Of a stretch of DNA of 64,000 nt, positions 17,267 to 26,106 are shown one piece after another. Below the pieces are notes generated by a model. The model saw only the letters and a program-made list of their open reading frames with translations, made no database searches and was not told the DNA's origin. The position numbers and the translations under genes are program-made. Positions within the stretch are counted from its first letter, which is position 1. Each line of letters opens with the position of its first letter. The stretch comes from Candidatus Mycobacterium wuenschmannii (lineage in GTDB: Bacteria > Actinomycetota > Actinomycetes > Mycobacteriales > Mycobacteriaceae): contig NZ_CP126981.1 of assembly GCF_030252325.1 (NCBI RefSeq), forward strand, positions 1,240,001 through 1,304,000, given 5' to 3'.

Positions 17267-18361
17267 ATGAAGCTCCTGCCCAGTTCCGACGAGCGCGACC
17301 TGGCGTCGATGTTGTCGAAGCTGTTCGACGCGGAATGCCCGGTCAGCCTGGTCCGCGAGATGCACGACGGCCGGACCAAGCCCGATAGGTTGTGGAAGGC
17401 GCTGGCCGACGCCGGGGTGTTCGGGCTGCTGGTCCCGCCCGAGCACGACGGTGCGGGAGGCGCGCTGACCGACCTCGGGGTGTTCTACGTCGAGGCAGGT
17501 CGCGCCCTGTGCCCGACGATCGTGCACGGCACCCTCCACGCGGCGTTCGCCATCCAGGTACTCGGCGGACCGGACCAGCAGGCCGCGTGGCTGCCGTCGT
17601 TGGCCGACGGAAAGCTCAGCGCCACAACCTGTTTGTCGAGTGTCCGCAACGCCGCGGACGTCACGCCGACGCTGCGGGCCCGGTCGGACGGCGAGGTGTG
17701 GCGACTCGACGGAGCGGTCGACTTCGTGTCGGACGCCGACCTCGCGGACTACGTGGTGGTGACGGCCTCGGCCCCCGACCTGACACTCGGTTTCGTCGTC
17801 CCGCTCGAAGCGGTCGGTCTCAAGCCGCAGCCATTGATGGGTGGCCACCGGGCTTTCCGGCTCGTCTTCCAAGACGTCGAGATAGCCGATCGCACCGCGG
17901 TGTTGGGCGAATCCGGCCTGGCCGTCGAGGACCTACGCCGGGTGGCCAACGCCGCGGTGGCGCTGCAGTCGCTGGACCTGGTCGGCGTCGGCGAGGCAGC
18001 GCTGCAGCGCACGGTCGAATACACCAAGGCGCGCAAGCAATTCGGCCGTCCCATCGCGTCGTTTCAGGCCGCGCAGCATCTGGTGGCGAACATGCACATC
18101 GCATTGGCCGCGGCCCGACTGGCCGCCCACTCGGCGGTGTTCTCGATCGGGCAGGGCCACACCGCCAACCGGCAGACCGCGATCGCGCGGATGCATGCCG
18201 GCGCCGCGGCCAAGCTGATCACCCTTGACGCGCACCAATTGCACGGCGGCATGGGCTATGTCGTCGACACCGACCTGCACCTGTTCTCCGAACGGGCCCG
18301 GGTGTTGTCGACACTCGGCGGCGGTGCGGACATCGCCGCGACGTGGATGGAGGAGTCGTGA
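17267..18361 (+). CDS. Acyl-CoA dehydrogenase-like (FadE) partner subunit, probably non-catalytic
   Basis: 364 residues with acyl-CoA dehydrogenase layout: LLVPPEHDGAGGALTDLG near 55-71, middle beta domain, and YTKARKQFGRPIASFQ for FAD contact. Where the partner has Glu in DLER, this protein has Arg (DLRR, about 222-225), and the C-terminal EGT position reads LGGGAD, so no base is seen. This fits the structural beta subunit of heterotetrameric ChsE-type dehydrogenases. ATG 17267 follows the first FadE stop by 4 bp; the stop overlaps the next start (GTGA). Confidence 0.87.
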   Translation: MKLLPSSDERDLASMLSKLFDAECPVSLVREMHDGRTKPDRLWKALADAGVFGLLVPPEHDGAGGALTDLGVFYVEAGRALCPTIVHGTLHAAFAIQVLGGPDQQAAWLPSLADGKLSATTCLSSVRNAADVTPTLRARSDGEVWRLDGAVDFVSDADLADYVVVTASAPDLTLGFVVPLEAVGLKPQPLMGGHRAFRLVFQDVEIADRTAVLGESGLAVEDLRRVANAAVALQSLDLVGVGEAALQRTVEYTKARKQFGRPIASFQAAQHLVANMHIALAAARLAAHSAVFSIGQGHTANRQTAIARMHAGAAAKLITLDAHQLHGGMGYVVDTDLHLFSERARVLSTLGGGADIAATWMEES

Positions 18362-18849
18362 GCCTGATCGACGAGGAGTCGGCCGCGCGGGTGGGAACCG
18401 TTGCCGCCACGGCGTCGGGTGAAGTCAACCGGCGCGACTGGCAGCGGTGGGCCGTCGCGGTCGGCGACCGCAATCCGCTCTGGTTCGACCCGGATTACGC
18501 TCGCGCGCAAGGCCATCGCGACGTCGTCTGTCCGCCGCTGTACCTGCAGTACGCCATCCTGGGCGTAACGCCGCTGGATGAGTTGCGGCCCGACGGGTCG
18601 TCCGGCGCGGTCTCCGGCAGCCTCGCGTTTCCGCGTGCACCCAAGCGGATGGCCGGCGGCGAGAGCACGACATTTCACGGTCCCGCGTATCACCGCGACG
18701 AGATAGAGATGGTCCGGACCATCGAGTCGATCGTGGAAAAGCACGGCCGCTCCGGCGATTTCGTCCTGGTGACCTGGCACACGACCTATCGCAACCAGCA
18801 TCGCGAACTGCTCGCCGAGGCAACGACGTCGATGATCGCCCGGCCCTAG
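18358..18849 (+). CDS. MaoC/FAS1-like hydratase subunit (ChsH2 N-domain-like)
   Basis: 163 residues of a hotdog protein in the FAS1-like dehydratase group: VNRRDWQRWAVAVGDRNPLWFDPDYAR (read in two parts, about 23-49), then VVCPPLYLQYAI and LAFPRAPKRMAGGE. It resembles the N-terminal half of ChsH2 of the igr operon, which pairs with ChsH1 to hydrate the steroid enoyl-CoA. In ChsH2 a DUF35 domain is fused to the C terminus; here that domain is a separate gene at 20496. GTG 18358 overlaps the FadE stop and has GGAGGAG upstream. Hydratase role is inferred from family and context. Confidence 0.85.
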   Translation: MSLIDEESAARVGTVAATASGEVNRRDWQRWAVAVGDRNPLWFDPDYARAQGHRDVVCPPLYLQYAILGVTPLDELRPDGSSGAVSGSLAFPRAPKRMAGGESTTFHGPAYHRDEIEMVRTIESIVEKHGRSGDFVLVTWHTTYRNQHRELLAEATTSMIARP

Positions 18850-18857
18850 GAAACGAC

Positions 18858-19295
18858 GTGACCCAGATCTTCTACGAGGACGTCCAGCTGGGCGACGTGC
18901 TGCCCACGCTGACCGCGACGCCCGACGAGCGGCAGATGTTCTTCTTCAGCGCCGCAACGTACAACGGCCATCGCATCCACTACGACAAGGACTGGGCCCG
19001 AACCACCGAGGGCTACGACGACGTCCTCGTGCAGGGACCACTGCAGGCCGCGCTGCTGGCCCGCGCCATCACCGACTGGATCGGCGGCCGCGGTCGCCTG
19101 GTCGAGTATTCCGTGCAGAACCGGGCTGTTGCCCTGGCCGGTCAGCAGCTGACCTTCGGCGGCACAGTCACCGGAAAACGGTTGTCCGACAACGTCGGTC
19201 TGGTCGACCTCGACATCGCCGGACGCCGCAACGACACCGTACTGATGCCGGGCACCGCCACCGTCGCGCTGCCCATGCGCGGGGATCGACCATGA
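18858..19295 (+). CDS. MaoC-like enoyl-CoA hydratase subunit (ChsH1-like)
   Basis: 145 residues of a single hotdog. TYNGHRIHYDKDWAR (about 35-49) carries the hydratase-type Asp/His residues in the form known for MaoC proteins, followed by YDDVLVQGPLQAALLARA. It most resembles ChsH1, the catalytic partner of ChsH2. GTG 18858 lies 8 bp after the previous stop with AGGAAA upstream; its stop overlaps the next start by 4 bp (ATGA). The pair with the gene before it should form the hydratase that precedes retro-aldol cleavage. Confidence 0.87.
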   Translation: MTQIFYEDVQLGDVLPTLTATPDERQMFFFSAATYNGHRIHYDKDWARTTEGYDDVLVQGPLQAALLARAITDWIGGRGRLVEYSVQNRAVALAGQQLTFGGTVTGKRLSDNVGLVDLDIAGRRNDTVLMPGTATVALPMRGDRP

Positions 19296-20494
19296 CGGGC
19301 CTGCGGGGCGAAGCGGCGATCGTCGGCATCGCCGAGCTGCCCGCCGAGCGAAAGCAGACGCAACCGCCGTCGTTCACCCTCGACCAGTACGCGGCGCTGG
19401 CCAAGATGGTCGTCGACGACGCCGGGGTGGACGCCGGCCTGGTCAATGGCCTGATCTGCCACGGCCTCGCGGAATCCGACATGTTCGCGCCGGCCACGCT
19501 GGCCGAATACCTCGGCCTGCCGGTCAATTTCGGCGAGCGCGTCGACCTCGGCGGGGCCACCTCCGCGGGCATGGTGTGGCGGGCCGCGGTCGCCGTCGAA
19601 CTCGGACTCTGCGACGCGGTGCTGGCCGTCGTCCCCGGATCCGCGATCCTGCCGGCCTCCACCCGGCGTCCACCCGTGGCGCCGAGCTGGCTCGGCGCGT
19701 CGAGCGGCAAATACGGGTCCCCGCAGGCCGAGTTCGAGATCCCGTACGGCAACGTGGGCCAGAACGGACCGTACGCGCAGATCGCCCAGCGCTATGCCGC
19801 GTTATTCGGTTACGACCCAACCGCTCTGGCGAAGATCGCGGTCGACCAGCGGACCAACGCCTGCGCGCACCCCGGCGCGGTGTTCCACGGCAAGCCCCTC
19901 ACCACCGACGACGTGTTGGCCAGCCCGATGATCGCCGATCCCATTCACATGCTGGAGACCGTGATGCGCGTCCAGGGCGGCGTCGGTGTACTCATTGCCA
20001 ACGCGGACATCGCGCGCCGCGGCCGTCATCGACCAGTGTGGATCAAGGGATTCGGCGAACACATCGCGTTCAAGACCGCGACCTACGCGCGGGACCTGAT
20101 GACGACGCCGGTCGCACGCTCCGCCGAGCGGGCGTTCGCGATGGCGCGCCTCGCCCCGTCGGACATGGACATGGCCTCGCTGTACGACTGCTACACGATC
20201 ACCGTGCTGATGACGCTGGAGGACGCCGGATTCTGTGGCAAAGGCGAAGGCATGCAATGGGTTCACCAACGTGATCTCACATTCGCCGGCGACTTTCCGC
20301 TCAACACCGCCGGGGGACAGCTGTCCTATGGGCAGGCCGGCATGGCGGGCGGCATGCACCACGTGGTCGACGCGGCCCGCCAGGTGATGGGCCGGGCGAA
20401 CGCCGCGCAGGTGGCCGACTGTGACCATGCGTTCGTCAGCGGCACCGGCGGCATCATGAGCGAACAGGTTGCTTTGGTGTTTGGGGGTGACTGA
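19292..20494 (+). CDS. Thiolase-fold lipid-transfer protein, Ltp2-like retro-aldolase
   Basis: 400 residues of the non-condensing thiolase (SCP-x/Ltp) group. Marks are LRGEAAIVGIAELP, the LGGATSAGMVWRAAVAV block with no catalytic Cys of ordinary thiolases, SLYDCYTITVLMTLEDAGF, the GDFPLNTAGGQLSYGQAG loop and GGMHHVVDAARQVMG. In igr, Ltp2 cleaves the hydroxylated C22 side-chain CoA to release propionyl-CoA together with the DUF35 domain of ChsH2. Here a DUF35 gene follows directly (20496), which fits such a complex. The substrate could be another steroid acid. Confidence 0.88.
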   Translation: MTGLRGEAAIVGIAELPAERKQTQPPSFTLDQYAALAKMVVDDAGVDAGLVNGLICHGLAESDMFAPATLAEYLGLPVNFGERVDLGGATSAGMVWRAAVAVELGLCDAVLAVVPGSAILPASTRRPPVAPSWLGASSGKYGSPQAEFEIPYGNVGQNGPYAQIAQRYAALFGYDPTALAKIAVDQRTNACAHPGAVFHGKPLTTDDVLASPMIADPIHMLETVMRVQGGVGVLIANADIARRGRHRPVWIKGFGEHIAFKTATYARDLMTTPVARSAERAFAMARLAPSDMDMASLYDCYTITVLMTLEDAGFCGKGEGMQWVHQRDLTFAGDFPLNTAGGQLSYGQAGMAGGMHHVVDAARQVMGRANAAQVADCDHAFVSGTGGIMSEQVALVFGGD

Positions 20495-20495
20495 G

Positions 20496-20903
20496 ATGAC
20501 CGACGCCATACCGCTTCCCGAGCCCACACCCGTGTCGGCGCCGTTCTGGCAGGCGCTCACCGAGCACCGGATCCTGGTGCAGTTCTCGCCGTCGCTCGGA
20601 CGCCACGTGTTCTACCCTCGCACGCTGGCGCCGGGCACTCTGGCCGACGACCTGGAGTGGCGCGAAATCGACGGCGCTGGAACGGTATACACGTTCACGA
20701 TCGCGCGCCGGCCCACCGGTCCACCATGGGCCGATGCGGTGCCGCAGATCCCTGCCGTCGTCGAGTGGGACGCCGGCCCGCGGTTCAGCACCGAACTGGT
20801 CGACGTCGACCCCGACGACGTCCGCGTCGGCATGCGCGTGACCCCGGTGTTCTACGATGCCGGCGACGTGACCCTGCTGAAGTATCGGCCGGCCGATGTT
20901 TGA
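20496..20903 (+). CDS. DUF35/OB-fold acyl-CoA-associated protein
   Basis: 135 residues. Layout is an N-terminal helix (PVSAPFWQALTEHRILVQ), a linker where DUF35 proteins often have a zinc rubredoxin-like knuckle, and an OB fold from about 55 (EIDGAGTVYTFTIARRPT, then VDVDPDDVRVGMRVTPVFYD). The expected zinc cysteines are absent (the knuckle region reads SPSLGRHVFYPR). DUF35 partners stabilise thiolase-like aldolases such as Ltp2. ATG 20496 lies 1 bp after the Ltp2-like stop and its end overlaps the FadD start by 8 bp, so it is firmly in the operon. Confidence 0.85.
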   Translation: MTDAIPLPEPTPVSAPFWQALTEHRILVQFSPSLGRHVFYPRTLAPGTLADDLEWREIDGAGTVYTFTIARRPTGPPWADAVPQIPAVVEWDAGPRFSTELVDVDPDDVRVGMRVTPVFYDAGDVTLLKYRPADV

Positions 20904-22485
20904 GACCGTGCAACAGTTGCTGCGCTCCCGAATGCAGGACGACGGCCCGGCGGTTGCGTTCGGCGACCAAACCTGGACCTGGCGTGAACATCTCACCGAG
21001 GCCGCGGCCGAAGCGTCGGCATTGATCGGACTCGCCGACCCGTCTCGTCCGATGCACGTCGGGGCGCTGCTGGGCAACACGCCGGCCATGCTGCGCGCGA
21101 TGGCGGCCGCCGCACTCGGCGGATACGTGCTGTGCGGGATCAACACCACCCGGCGCGGCACCGGCCTGCTGACCGACATCCGGCGATCGGATTGCCAACT
21201 GCTGCTTGTCGATTCGGTGCACCTGGGTCTGCTGGACGGTCTGGACCTGGCCGGGATCCTCGTTCTCGACGTCGGCTCGGGGCGCTACCGCGATGCGGTC
21301 GCCGTCGCGCCGCCACTCGTCGCGCACCGCGAGGTCGGCTTCGACGACACGCTGATGATGATCTTCACCTCGGGAACCAGCGGCGACCCGAAGGCGGTCC
21401 GCTTCTCGCACGTGATGGGAATCATGTGCGGCGCAAGCCTGGTCGGCCAGTACGACGTCACCGCGAACGATGTGTGCTACCTGGCGATGCCGCTGTTTCA
21501 CTCGAACGGCGTGGCCGCGGGCTGGGCGGTCGCGATCAACAGCGGCGCGACCATGGTGCCCGCGCGGTTCTCGACGACGAGGTTCCTAACCGACGTCCGC
21601 CGCCACGGCGTCACCTATATGAACTATGTCGGCAAGCCGCTGGCCCTGCTGCTGGCCACCCCGGAGCGGGCCGACGACGCCGACAACACCCTGCGCGTCG
21701 CTTTCGGCAACGAGGCGACCGACCGCGACATCGACGAGTTCGCGCGGCGGTTCGGCTGCCGCGTCGTCGACAGCTTCGGGTCCAGCGAGTTCGCGGTGAT
21801 CATCACCCGCGAGGACGGCACGCCGGCGGGCTCCATCGGCAAGGGCTATCCCGGGGTGGCGATATACGACGCGCAGAGCGTAACCGAATGCGCAACAGCG
21901 ATTTTTGACCAGCACGGGGCCCTGGCCAACTTCGACGACGCAGTGGGGGAGTTGGTGAACACCGAGGGCTCCGGACCGTTCGCCGGCTATTACAACGATC
22001 CCGCCGCCACCGGCGAGCGGATGCGGCACGGCATGTATTGGTCGGGCGACCTGGCCTACCGCGACGCCGACGGCTGGATCTACCTGGCCGGCCGTACTTC
22101 GGATTGGCTGCGCGTCGACGGCGAGAATCTGGCCGCCGCACCGATCGAACGCATCCTACAGCGGCTGGGCCCGGTCAATCAGGTTGCGGTGTACGGGATT
22201 CGGGACACCGTGGGCGACCAGGTGATGGCGGCAATCGTCCTCAACGACGGCCAGTCCCTCACCCCCGACGAGTTCGAGAAATTCCTCGCCACCCAACCCG
22301 ATCTCTCGCCGAAGGCATGGCCGCGGTTCGTGCGGATCAACGACGCGCTGCCACAGACGGCAACCACCAAGATCCTCAAGCGCGAACTGATCCACGCGGG
22401 CATCACCGCCGGCGGCGGAGTGCTGTGGGAGCGCGACGGCCGGGGGACCCGCTACGTCGAGCTGGTCGAGCCGCCGACCGTGTAG
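20896..22485 (+). CDS. Acyl-CoA synthetase, FadD17-like
   Basis: 529 residues of the ANL adenylate-forming family. P-loop-like motif IFTSGTSGDPKAVRFSH (about 154-170), GNEATDRDID, SFGSSEF (about 293-299), the AMP-binding YWSGDLAYRD and the C-terminal hinge GRTSDWLRVDGENLAAAPIE. Overall wording matches what I recall of FadD17 (Rv3506), a CoA ligase for cholesterol side-chain acids. ATG 20896 overlaps the DUF35 gene by 8 bp. As last gene of the operon it would activate the acid made by P450/dehydrogenase steps. Preference for short or long steroid acids cannot be judged. Confidence 0.9.
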   Translation: MFETVQQLLRSRMQDDGPAVAFGDQTWTWREHLTEAAAEASALIGLADPSRPMHVGALLGNTPAMLRAMAAAALGGYVLCGINTTRRGTGLLTDIRRSDCQLLLVDSVHLGLLDGLDLAGILVLDVGSGRYRDAVAVAPPLVAHREVGFDDTLMMIFTSGTSGDPKAVRFSHVMGIMCGASLVGQYDVTANDVCYLAMPLFHSNGVAAGWAVAINSGATMVPARFSTTRFLTDVRRHGVTYMNYVGKPLALLLATPERADDADNTLRVAFGNEATDRDIDEFARRFGCRVVDSFGSSEFAVIITREDGTPAGSIGKGYPGVAIYDAQSVTECATAIFDQHGALANFDDAVGELVNTEGSGPFAGYYNDPAATGERMRHGMYWSGDLAYRDADGWIYLAGRTSDWLRVDGENLAAAPIERILQRLGPVNQVAVYGIRDTVGDQVMAAIVLNDGQSLTPDEFEKFLATQPDLSPKAWPRFVRINDALPQTATTKILKRELIHAGITAGGGVLWERDGRGTRYVELVEPPTV

Positions 22486-22490
22486 GTTAT

Positions 22491-22506
22491 CGGGCGAAAT
22501 CGCCCG
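22491..22506. terminator. Hairpin between convergent FadD and dtd genes
   Basis: CGGGCG (22491-22496) pairs with CGCCCG (22501-22506) around an AAAT loop in the 54-bp gap between the stops at 22485 and 22540. No U-run follows, as is usual for mycobacterial terminators. Confidence 0.5.
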
Positions 22507-22539
22507 AAATCGCATGCACTACATGCACACTCGACGCCG

Positions 22540-22971
22540 CTACAGCTCGAGCAGCACGGTCACCGGGCCGTCGTTGACCAACTCGACCCGCATGTGGGCC
22601 CCGAAGGTCCCGGTCACGACCTCGGCGCCCAGGCCGCGCAGCGCCAGCACGAACTCGTCGACCAGCGGCTCGGCCACCGGACCCGGCGCAGCAGCATTCC
22701 ACGACGGGCGGCGACCCTTGGCAGTATCGGCGTACAGCGTGAACTGGCTGACCACCATGATCGGCGCGGCGACGTCGGAAGCGGATTTCTGATCGTCGAG
22801 AATCCTGAGTTGCCAGAGCTTTTCGGCGAGCCGCCGGGCCTTGCCTCCGTCGTCGTCATGCGTCACGCCTACCAGAGCCAGCAGACCCTGACCGGCAGGC
22901 CGGATCGAGCCGACCACGTCGCCGTCCACCGACACCGTCGCGGACGCGACGCGTTGCACCAGAACCCGCAC
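22540..22971 (-). CDS. dtd: D-aminoacyl-tRNA deacylase
   Basis: 143 residues, the normal length. The enzyme removes D-amino acids from mischarged tRNA. Conserved start [16 protein letters not shown], signature SQFTLY (about 75-80) and the C-terminal [11 protein letters not shown] with the Gly-Pro pair of the active site. GTG 22971 is chosen because it gives exactly the family N terminus; the open frame further up (to 23019) overlaps the divergent gene. Matches Rv1897c in M. tuberculosis by memory. Confidence 0.93.
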   Translation of the reverse strand: MRVLVQRVASATVSVDGDVVGSIRPAGQGLLALVGVTHDDDGGKARRLAEKLWQLRILDDQKSASDVAAPIMVVSQFTLYADTAKGRRPSWNAAAPGPVAEPLVDEFVLALRGLGAEVVTGTFGAHMRVELVNDGPVTVLLEL

Positions 22972-23000
22972 GGCCCGATGCTGCCACGTAGGCTCGCCAG

Positions 23001-23309
23001 ATGTCAGTGCTGGTCGCATTCTCGGTCACCCCGCTCGGAGTCGGAGAGGGGGTCGGCGAGATCGTGGCCGAAGCCGTCCGGGTCGTCCGTGAGTCGGGGT
23101 TGCCGAACAAGACCGACGCGATGTTCACCGTGGTCGAGGGCGAGAGCTGGGGTCAGGTGATGGCGGTGGTCGAGCGGGCCGTCGAAGCGGTGGCCGCCCG
23201 GTCCGCGCGCGTCAGCGTGGTGATCAAGGCCGACTGGCGGACCGGCGTCACCGACGCGATGACCAGCAAGGTCGAGTCGGTGGAGCGACACCTGACGCCA
23301 CGCGCCTAA
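23001..23309 (+). CDS. MTH1187 family thiamine-binding-type protein
   Basis: 102 residues of the YkoF/MTH1187 ferredoxin-like fold: [19 protein letters not shown] at the start, [17 protein letters not shown] in the middle, and [12 protein letters not shown] near the end. Some relatives bind thiamine or hydroxymethylpyrimidine; the role in mycobacteria is unknown. It is divergent from dtd with a 29-bp gap and followed by cinA after 10 bp, matching the Rv1897c-Rv1898 arrangement I recall. Confidence 0.88.
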   Translation: MSVLVAFSVTPLGVGEGVGEIVAEAVRVVRESGLPNKTDAMFTVVEGESWGQVMAVVERAVEAVAARSARVSVVIKADWRTGVTDAMTSKVESVERHLTPRA

Positions 23310-23319
23310 TGTCGTAGCG

Positions 23320-24588
23320 GTGAGCGCACGCGCGGGCATCGTCATCACCGGAACCGAGGTGTTGACCGGACGGGTCGCCGACCTCAACGGTCCCTGGTTG
23401 GCCGACCGACTCCTCGAGTTGGGTGTCGAACTCGCACACATCACGATCTGCGGCGACCGCGACGCCGACATCGAGGCACAGCTGCGGTTCCTGGCCGGCG
23501 AGGGTGTCGACCTGATCGTCACCAGCGGCGGCCTGGGACCCACCGCCGACGACATGACGGTGGCGACCGTCGCCCGGTTCTGCGGCCGCGAGCTGGCGCT
23601 GGACGACGATCTCGAGAACACGATCGCCGAGATCTTGAAGAAGCTGATGTCGCGCATCGGCACGGGCGACTTCGACGCGATCCGTGCCGCCAACCGTAAA
23701 CAGGCGATGGTCCCTGTCGGCGCGGTGGTGATGAAGCCGGTCGGCACCGCCCCCGGCGTGGTGATCCCCGGTAAGCCAACGGTCGTCGTCCTGCCGGGGC
23801 CGCCGCGTGAGCTGCAACCCATGTGGCGGACCGCCGAGGAGTTGCCGGAGGTGCGGCAGGCCATCGCCGGCCGGACCGTCTACCGCCAGGACACCATCAG
23901 GATGTTCGGGCTGCCGGAGTCCGGCCTGGCCGAGACGCTGCGCGCGGCCGAGCACGACGTGCCTGAATTCGGCGCGCTGGAGATCACCACCTGCCTGCGC
24001 CGCGGTGAGATCGAGATGGTCACCCGCTACGAGCCCGGCGCCGCCGACACCTATGAGCGCCTCACGCGACTGCTCCGGGATCGGCACGGGCAGCAACTCT
24101 TCTCCGAAGACGGCGCCACGGTCGACGACCAGATCGCCCAATTGTTGACCGGGCGCCGGATCGCGACAGCGGAGTCCTGCACGGGCGGGTTGCTCGCCGC
24201 GCGGCTCACCGAACGATCCGGCTCGTCGGCCTACGTCGCCGGGGGACTGGTGGCCTACGCGAACGACGCCAAGACCGAGTTGCTCGGGGTCGACCCGGCT
24301 CTGGTCGACGCGCATGGCGCGGTGTCCGAACCGGTCGCCGAGGCGATGGCAACGGGCGCCCTGCAGCGCTTCAACGCCGACACCGCGGTGGCGATCACCG
24401 GCGTGGCCGGGCCCGGCGGCGGCACCGACGAGAAGCCGGTCGGCACGGTCTGTTTCACCGTGGCGCTGGCCGGCGAGCCGCCGTCGACGCGCACGCTGCG
24501 ACTGCCGGGCAATCGCAACGACATTCGGGAGCGATCGACGACGGTGGCGATGCATCTATTGCGTCAAGAGCTCGCACAACCCCGTTAA
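23320..24588 (+). CDS. cinA: CinA family protein (pyrophosphatase/NMN deamidase type)
   Basis: 422 residues, full-length two-domain CinA. The N-terminal MoaB/Mog-like domain has [14 protein letters not shown] and the GGLGPTADD loop (about 66-74); the C-terminal PncC domain has [14 protein letters not shown] and [17 protein letters not shown]. Family members hydrolyse ADP-ribose or deamidate nicotinamide mononucleotide in NAD salvage; mycobacterial CinA has been linked to drug tolerance (recalled). GTG 23320 is 10 bp after the preceding stop. Nothing is odd in the sequence. Confidence 0.93.
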   Translation: MSARAGIVITGTEVLTGRVADLNGPWLADRLLELGVELAHITICGDRDADIEAQLRFLAGEGVDLIVTSGGLGPTADDMTVATVARFCGRELALDDDLENTIAEILKKLMSRIGTGDFDAIRAANRKQAMVPVGAVVMKPVGTAPGVVIPGKPTVVVLPGPPRELQPMWRTAEELPEVRQAIAGRTVYRQDTIRMFGLPESGLAETLRAAEHDVPEFGALEITTCLRRGEIEMVTRYEPGAADTYERLTRLLRDRHGQQLFSEDGATVDDQIAQLLTGRRIATAESCTGGLLAARLTERSGSSAYVAGGLVAYANDAKTELLGVDPALVDAHGAVSEPVAEAMATGALQRFNADTAVAITGVAGPGGGTDEKPVGTVCFTVALAGEPPSTRTLRLPGNRNDIRERSTTVAMHLLRQELAQPR

Positions 24589-24597
24589 CATGACCAG

Positions 24598-26106
24598 GTG
24601 TCCTACCTGGTTCGGCCATTCGTGCTGGCATGGCGGTACTGGCCGCAGATAGCCGCGTGTTATCTGGTGGGAATCCTGGCCCGGTGGGGGACGGTCGAGT
24701 GGGCCGCCGCCGTGGGGCATCACAATGCGTTCTGGGCCGCGATGATCATGCCGTTCGCGGGGCTGGCGACGCTGGGGTCGTATGTGGCGATGTTCCTGGT
24801 TGTGCGCCGCGGTGTCCCGGTGCTCGCCGACCTGCCCCGGCCGTCGCTGCGCGGCGCCGCCCTGTTCTCCTCGATCATCGCGCCGTTCTTCGCGATCTAC
24901 CTGGCCTGGCAGCTGTTCAAGGAAGACTGGCTGGCCTACATGGCGCGCGTGCTGGACTACCAGATGGACGAGGCGTTCAACGGGGTCAAGGCGCACGCGC
25001 TCGACGTGCCGAAGACCACCTGGATCGTGATCGTCGGCGCGGTCATCCTGCGCTATCCGCTGCGCTACTTCGCCGGGCGGCTGCCGAGATGGCTTACGGC
25101 CGTGCGTATCTACGTCGACTCGCTCTGGGTCTTCCTGGTACTGAGCTACTCGCTGTCGGCCGGTTTCACCTTCCTGGTGAACCCGTCCGGGTGGCTGGCG
25201 AAACGTCGAATCGTGGTGTGGTTCACCAGCACTCGAGCGGAGCTGTTCTCGCATGTGAAGCCGCTGCAGGTCGCCTGGCACGGCCTCACCTGGTCGGTGA
25301 AGACGGTCTTCGGCGGCGCGGGGGTGCCGTTGATGTGGCTCGCCGTGATCGGCATCGTCTATGGCGTGTCGACGCAGGCGGACTGGCGTGCCGCGGCACG
25401 GCGGACGTTTGGCGATCGCGGTACGGCGGTGCTTGAAAAAATGCTGCCGTCCGGCGGTTTCCAACGCCGGTGGACCGTCATGCCCACGTCCCTGCGGACC
25501 AAAGTCTCCGACTACGCGATGTCGAAGACGGGGCGCTACCAGCCGATCGTCGACTCGGCCAAGTTGATCCTGCACGGTGGTCCGCTCGCGCTGGCTGCCT
25601 ACGTGTTGGGCTACCTCGCCCTGGCGTGGCTCGATCCGACCGGTAGCTTTTACGGACCGTCGAACGACCACGGCTTTTTGCTTCGCGGGATGGCCTGGCT
25701 GGTCGGGCCGCACGACTGGCAGTTCTGGACGGCGTACCTGCCCATTCTGGATCGGATCTCGCAGTTGATCGTGATGCCCCTACGAATTGCTTTGATTGCC
25801 AGTGCTTTCGGCTATTGCTGGCTGCACGCCACCCGCGTGCAGCTCGTCGATCTAGAGCGTGATGCGGAGCAGGATGGCGTCGCGCGCGCCGGTGATATCC
25901 AGCGCGGTGGGAGCCACGTCGCTGGGCAGCAAGAAGTTGAATTGCAGGGGACCGGGCCTGCTACAGAAACCGGTGGCGTCGGGGCTGACCGGGAAGGATT
26001 CGCCGGAGGAAGCCTGGTCTCGCCACCGCCGATGCCCGTCGGTGAGGAAACCGACGCACGGCTCGTCGATCGGAGGGCCCGACCGCTCGAGGGTGACGGC
26101 GATTAA
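24598..26106 (+). CDS. Polytopic membrane protein with antisense-overlapping C-terminal tail
   Basis: 502 residues. About seven hydrophobic helices are visible, for example near 18-30, 47-68, 90-105, 140-150, 170-200, 235-255 and 335-350, then a further stretch to about 415 (RIALIASAFGYCWLH). From about residue 420 the sequence turns hydrophilic and Gly-rich, and this part (25852-26106) lies wholly antisense to the 3' end of the minus-strand gene 25852-26352. Either the overlap is real or an ancestral stop has been lost; a TAG in another frame sits at 25853. Start is GTG 24598, 9 bp after cinA. No family recognised. Confidence 0.75.
   Translation: MSYLVRPFVLAWRYWPQIAACYLVGILARWGTVEWAAAVGHHNAFWAAMIMPFAGLATLGSYVAMFLVVRRGVPVLADLPRPSLRGAALFSSIIAPFFAIYLAWQLFKEDWLAYMARVLDYQMDEAFNGVKAHALDVPKTTWIVIVGAVILRYPLRYFAGRLPRWLTAVRIYVDSLWVFLVLSYSLSAGFTFLVNPSGWLAKRRIVVWFTSTRAELFSHVKPLQVAWHGLTWSVKTVFGGAGVPLMWLAVIGIVYGVSTQADWRAAARRTFGDRGTAVLEKMLPSGGFQRRWTVMPTSLRTKVSDYAMSKTGRYQPIVDSAKLILHGGPLALAAYVLGYLALAWLDPTGSFYGPSNDHGFLLRGMAWLVGPHDWQFWTAYLPILDRISQLIVMPLRIALIASAFGYCWLHATRVQLVDLERDAEQDGVARAGDIQRGGSHVAGQQEVELQGTGPATETGGVGADREGFAGGSLVSPPPMPVGEETDARLVDRRARPLEGDGD

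Noticed and set aside
16042..17379. 445-codon minus-strand open frame
   Set aside because: Complement of the first FadE, with runs of His/Arg/Gly typical of shadow frames.
23248..25713. Two long minus-strand open frames (435 and 385 codons)
   Set aside because: Complements of cinA and of the membrane protein; no motifs.
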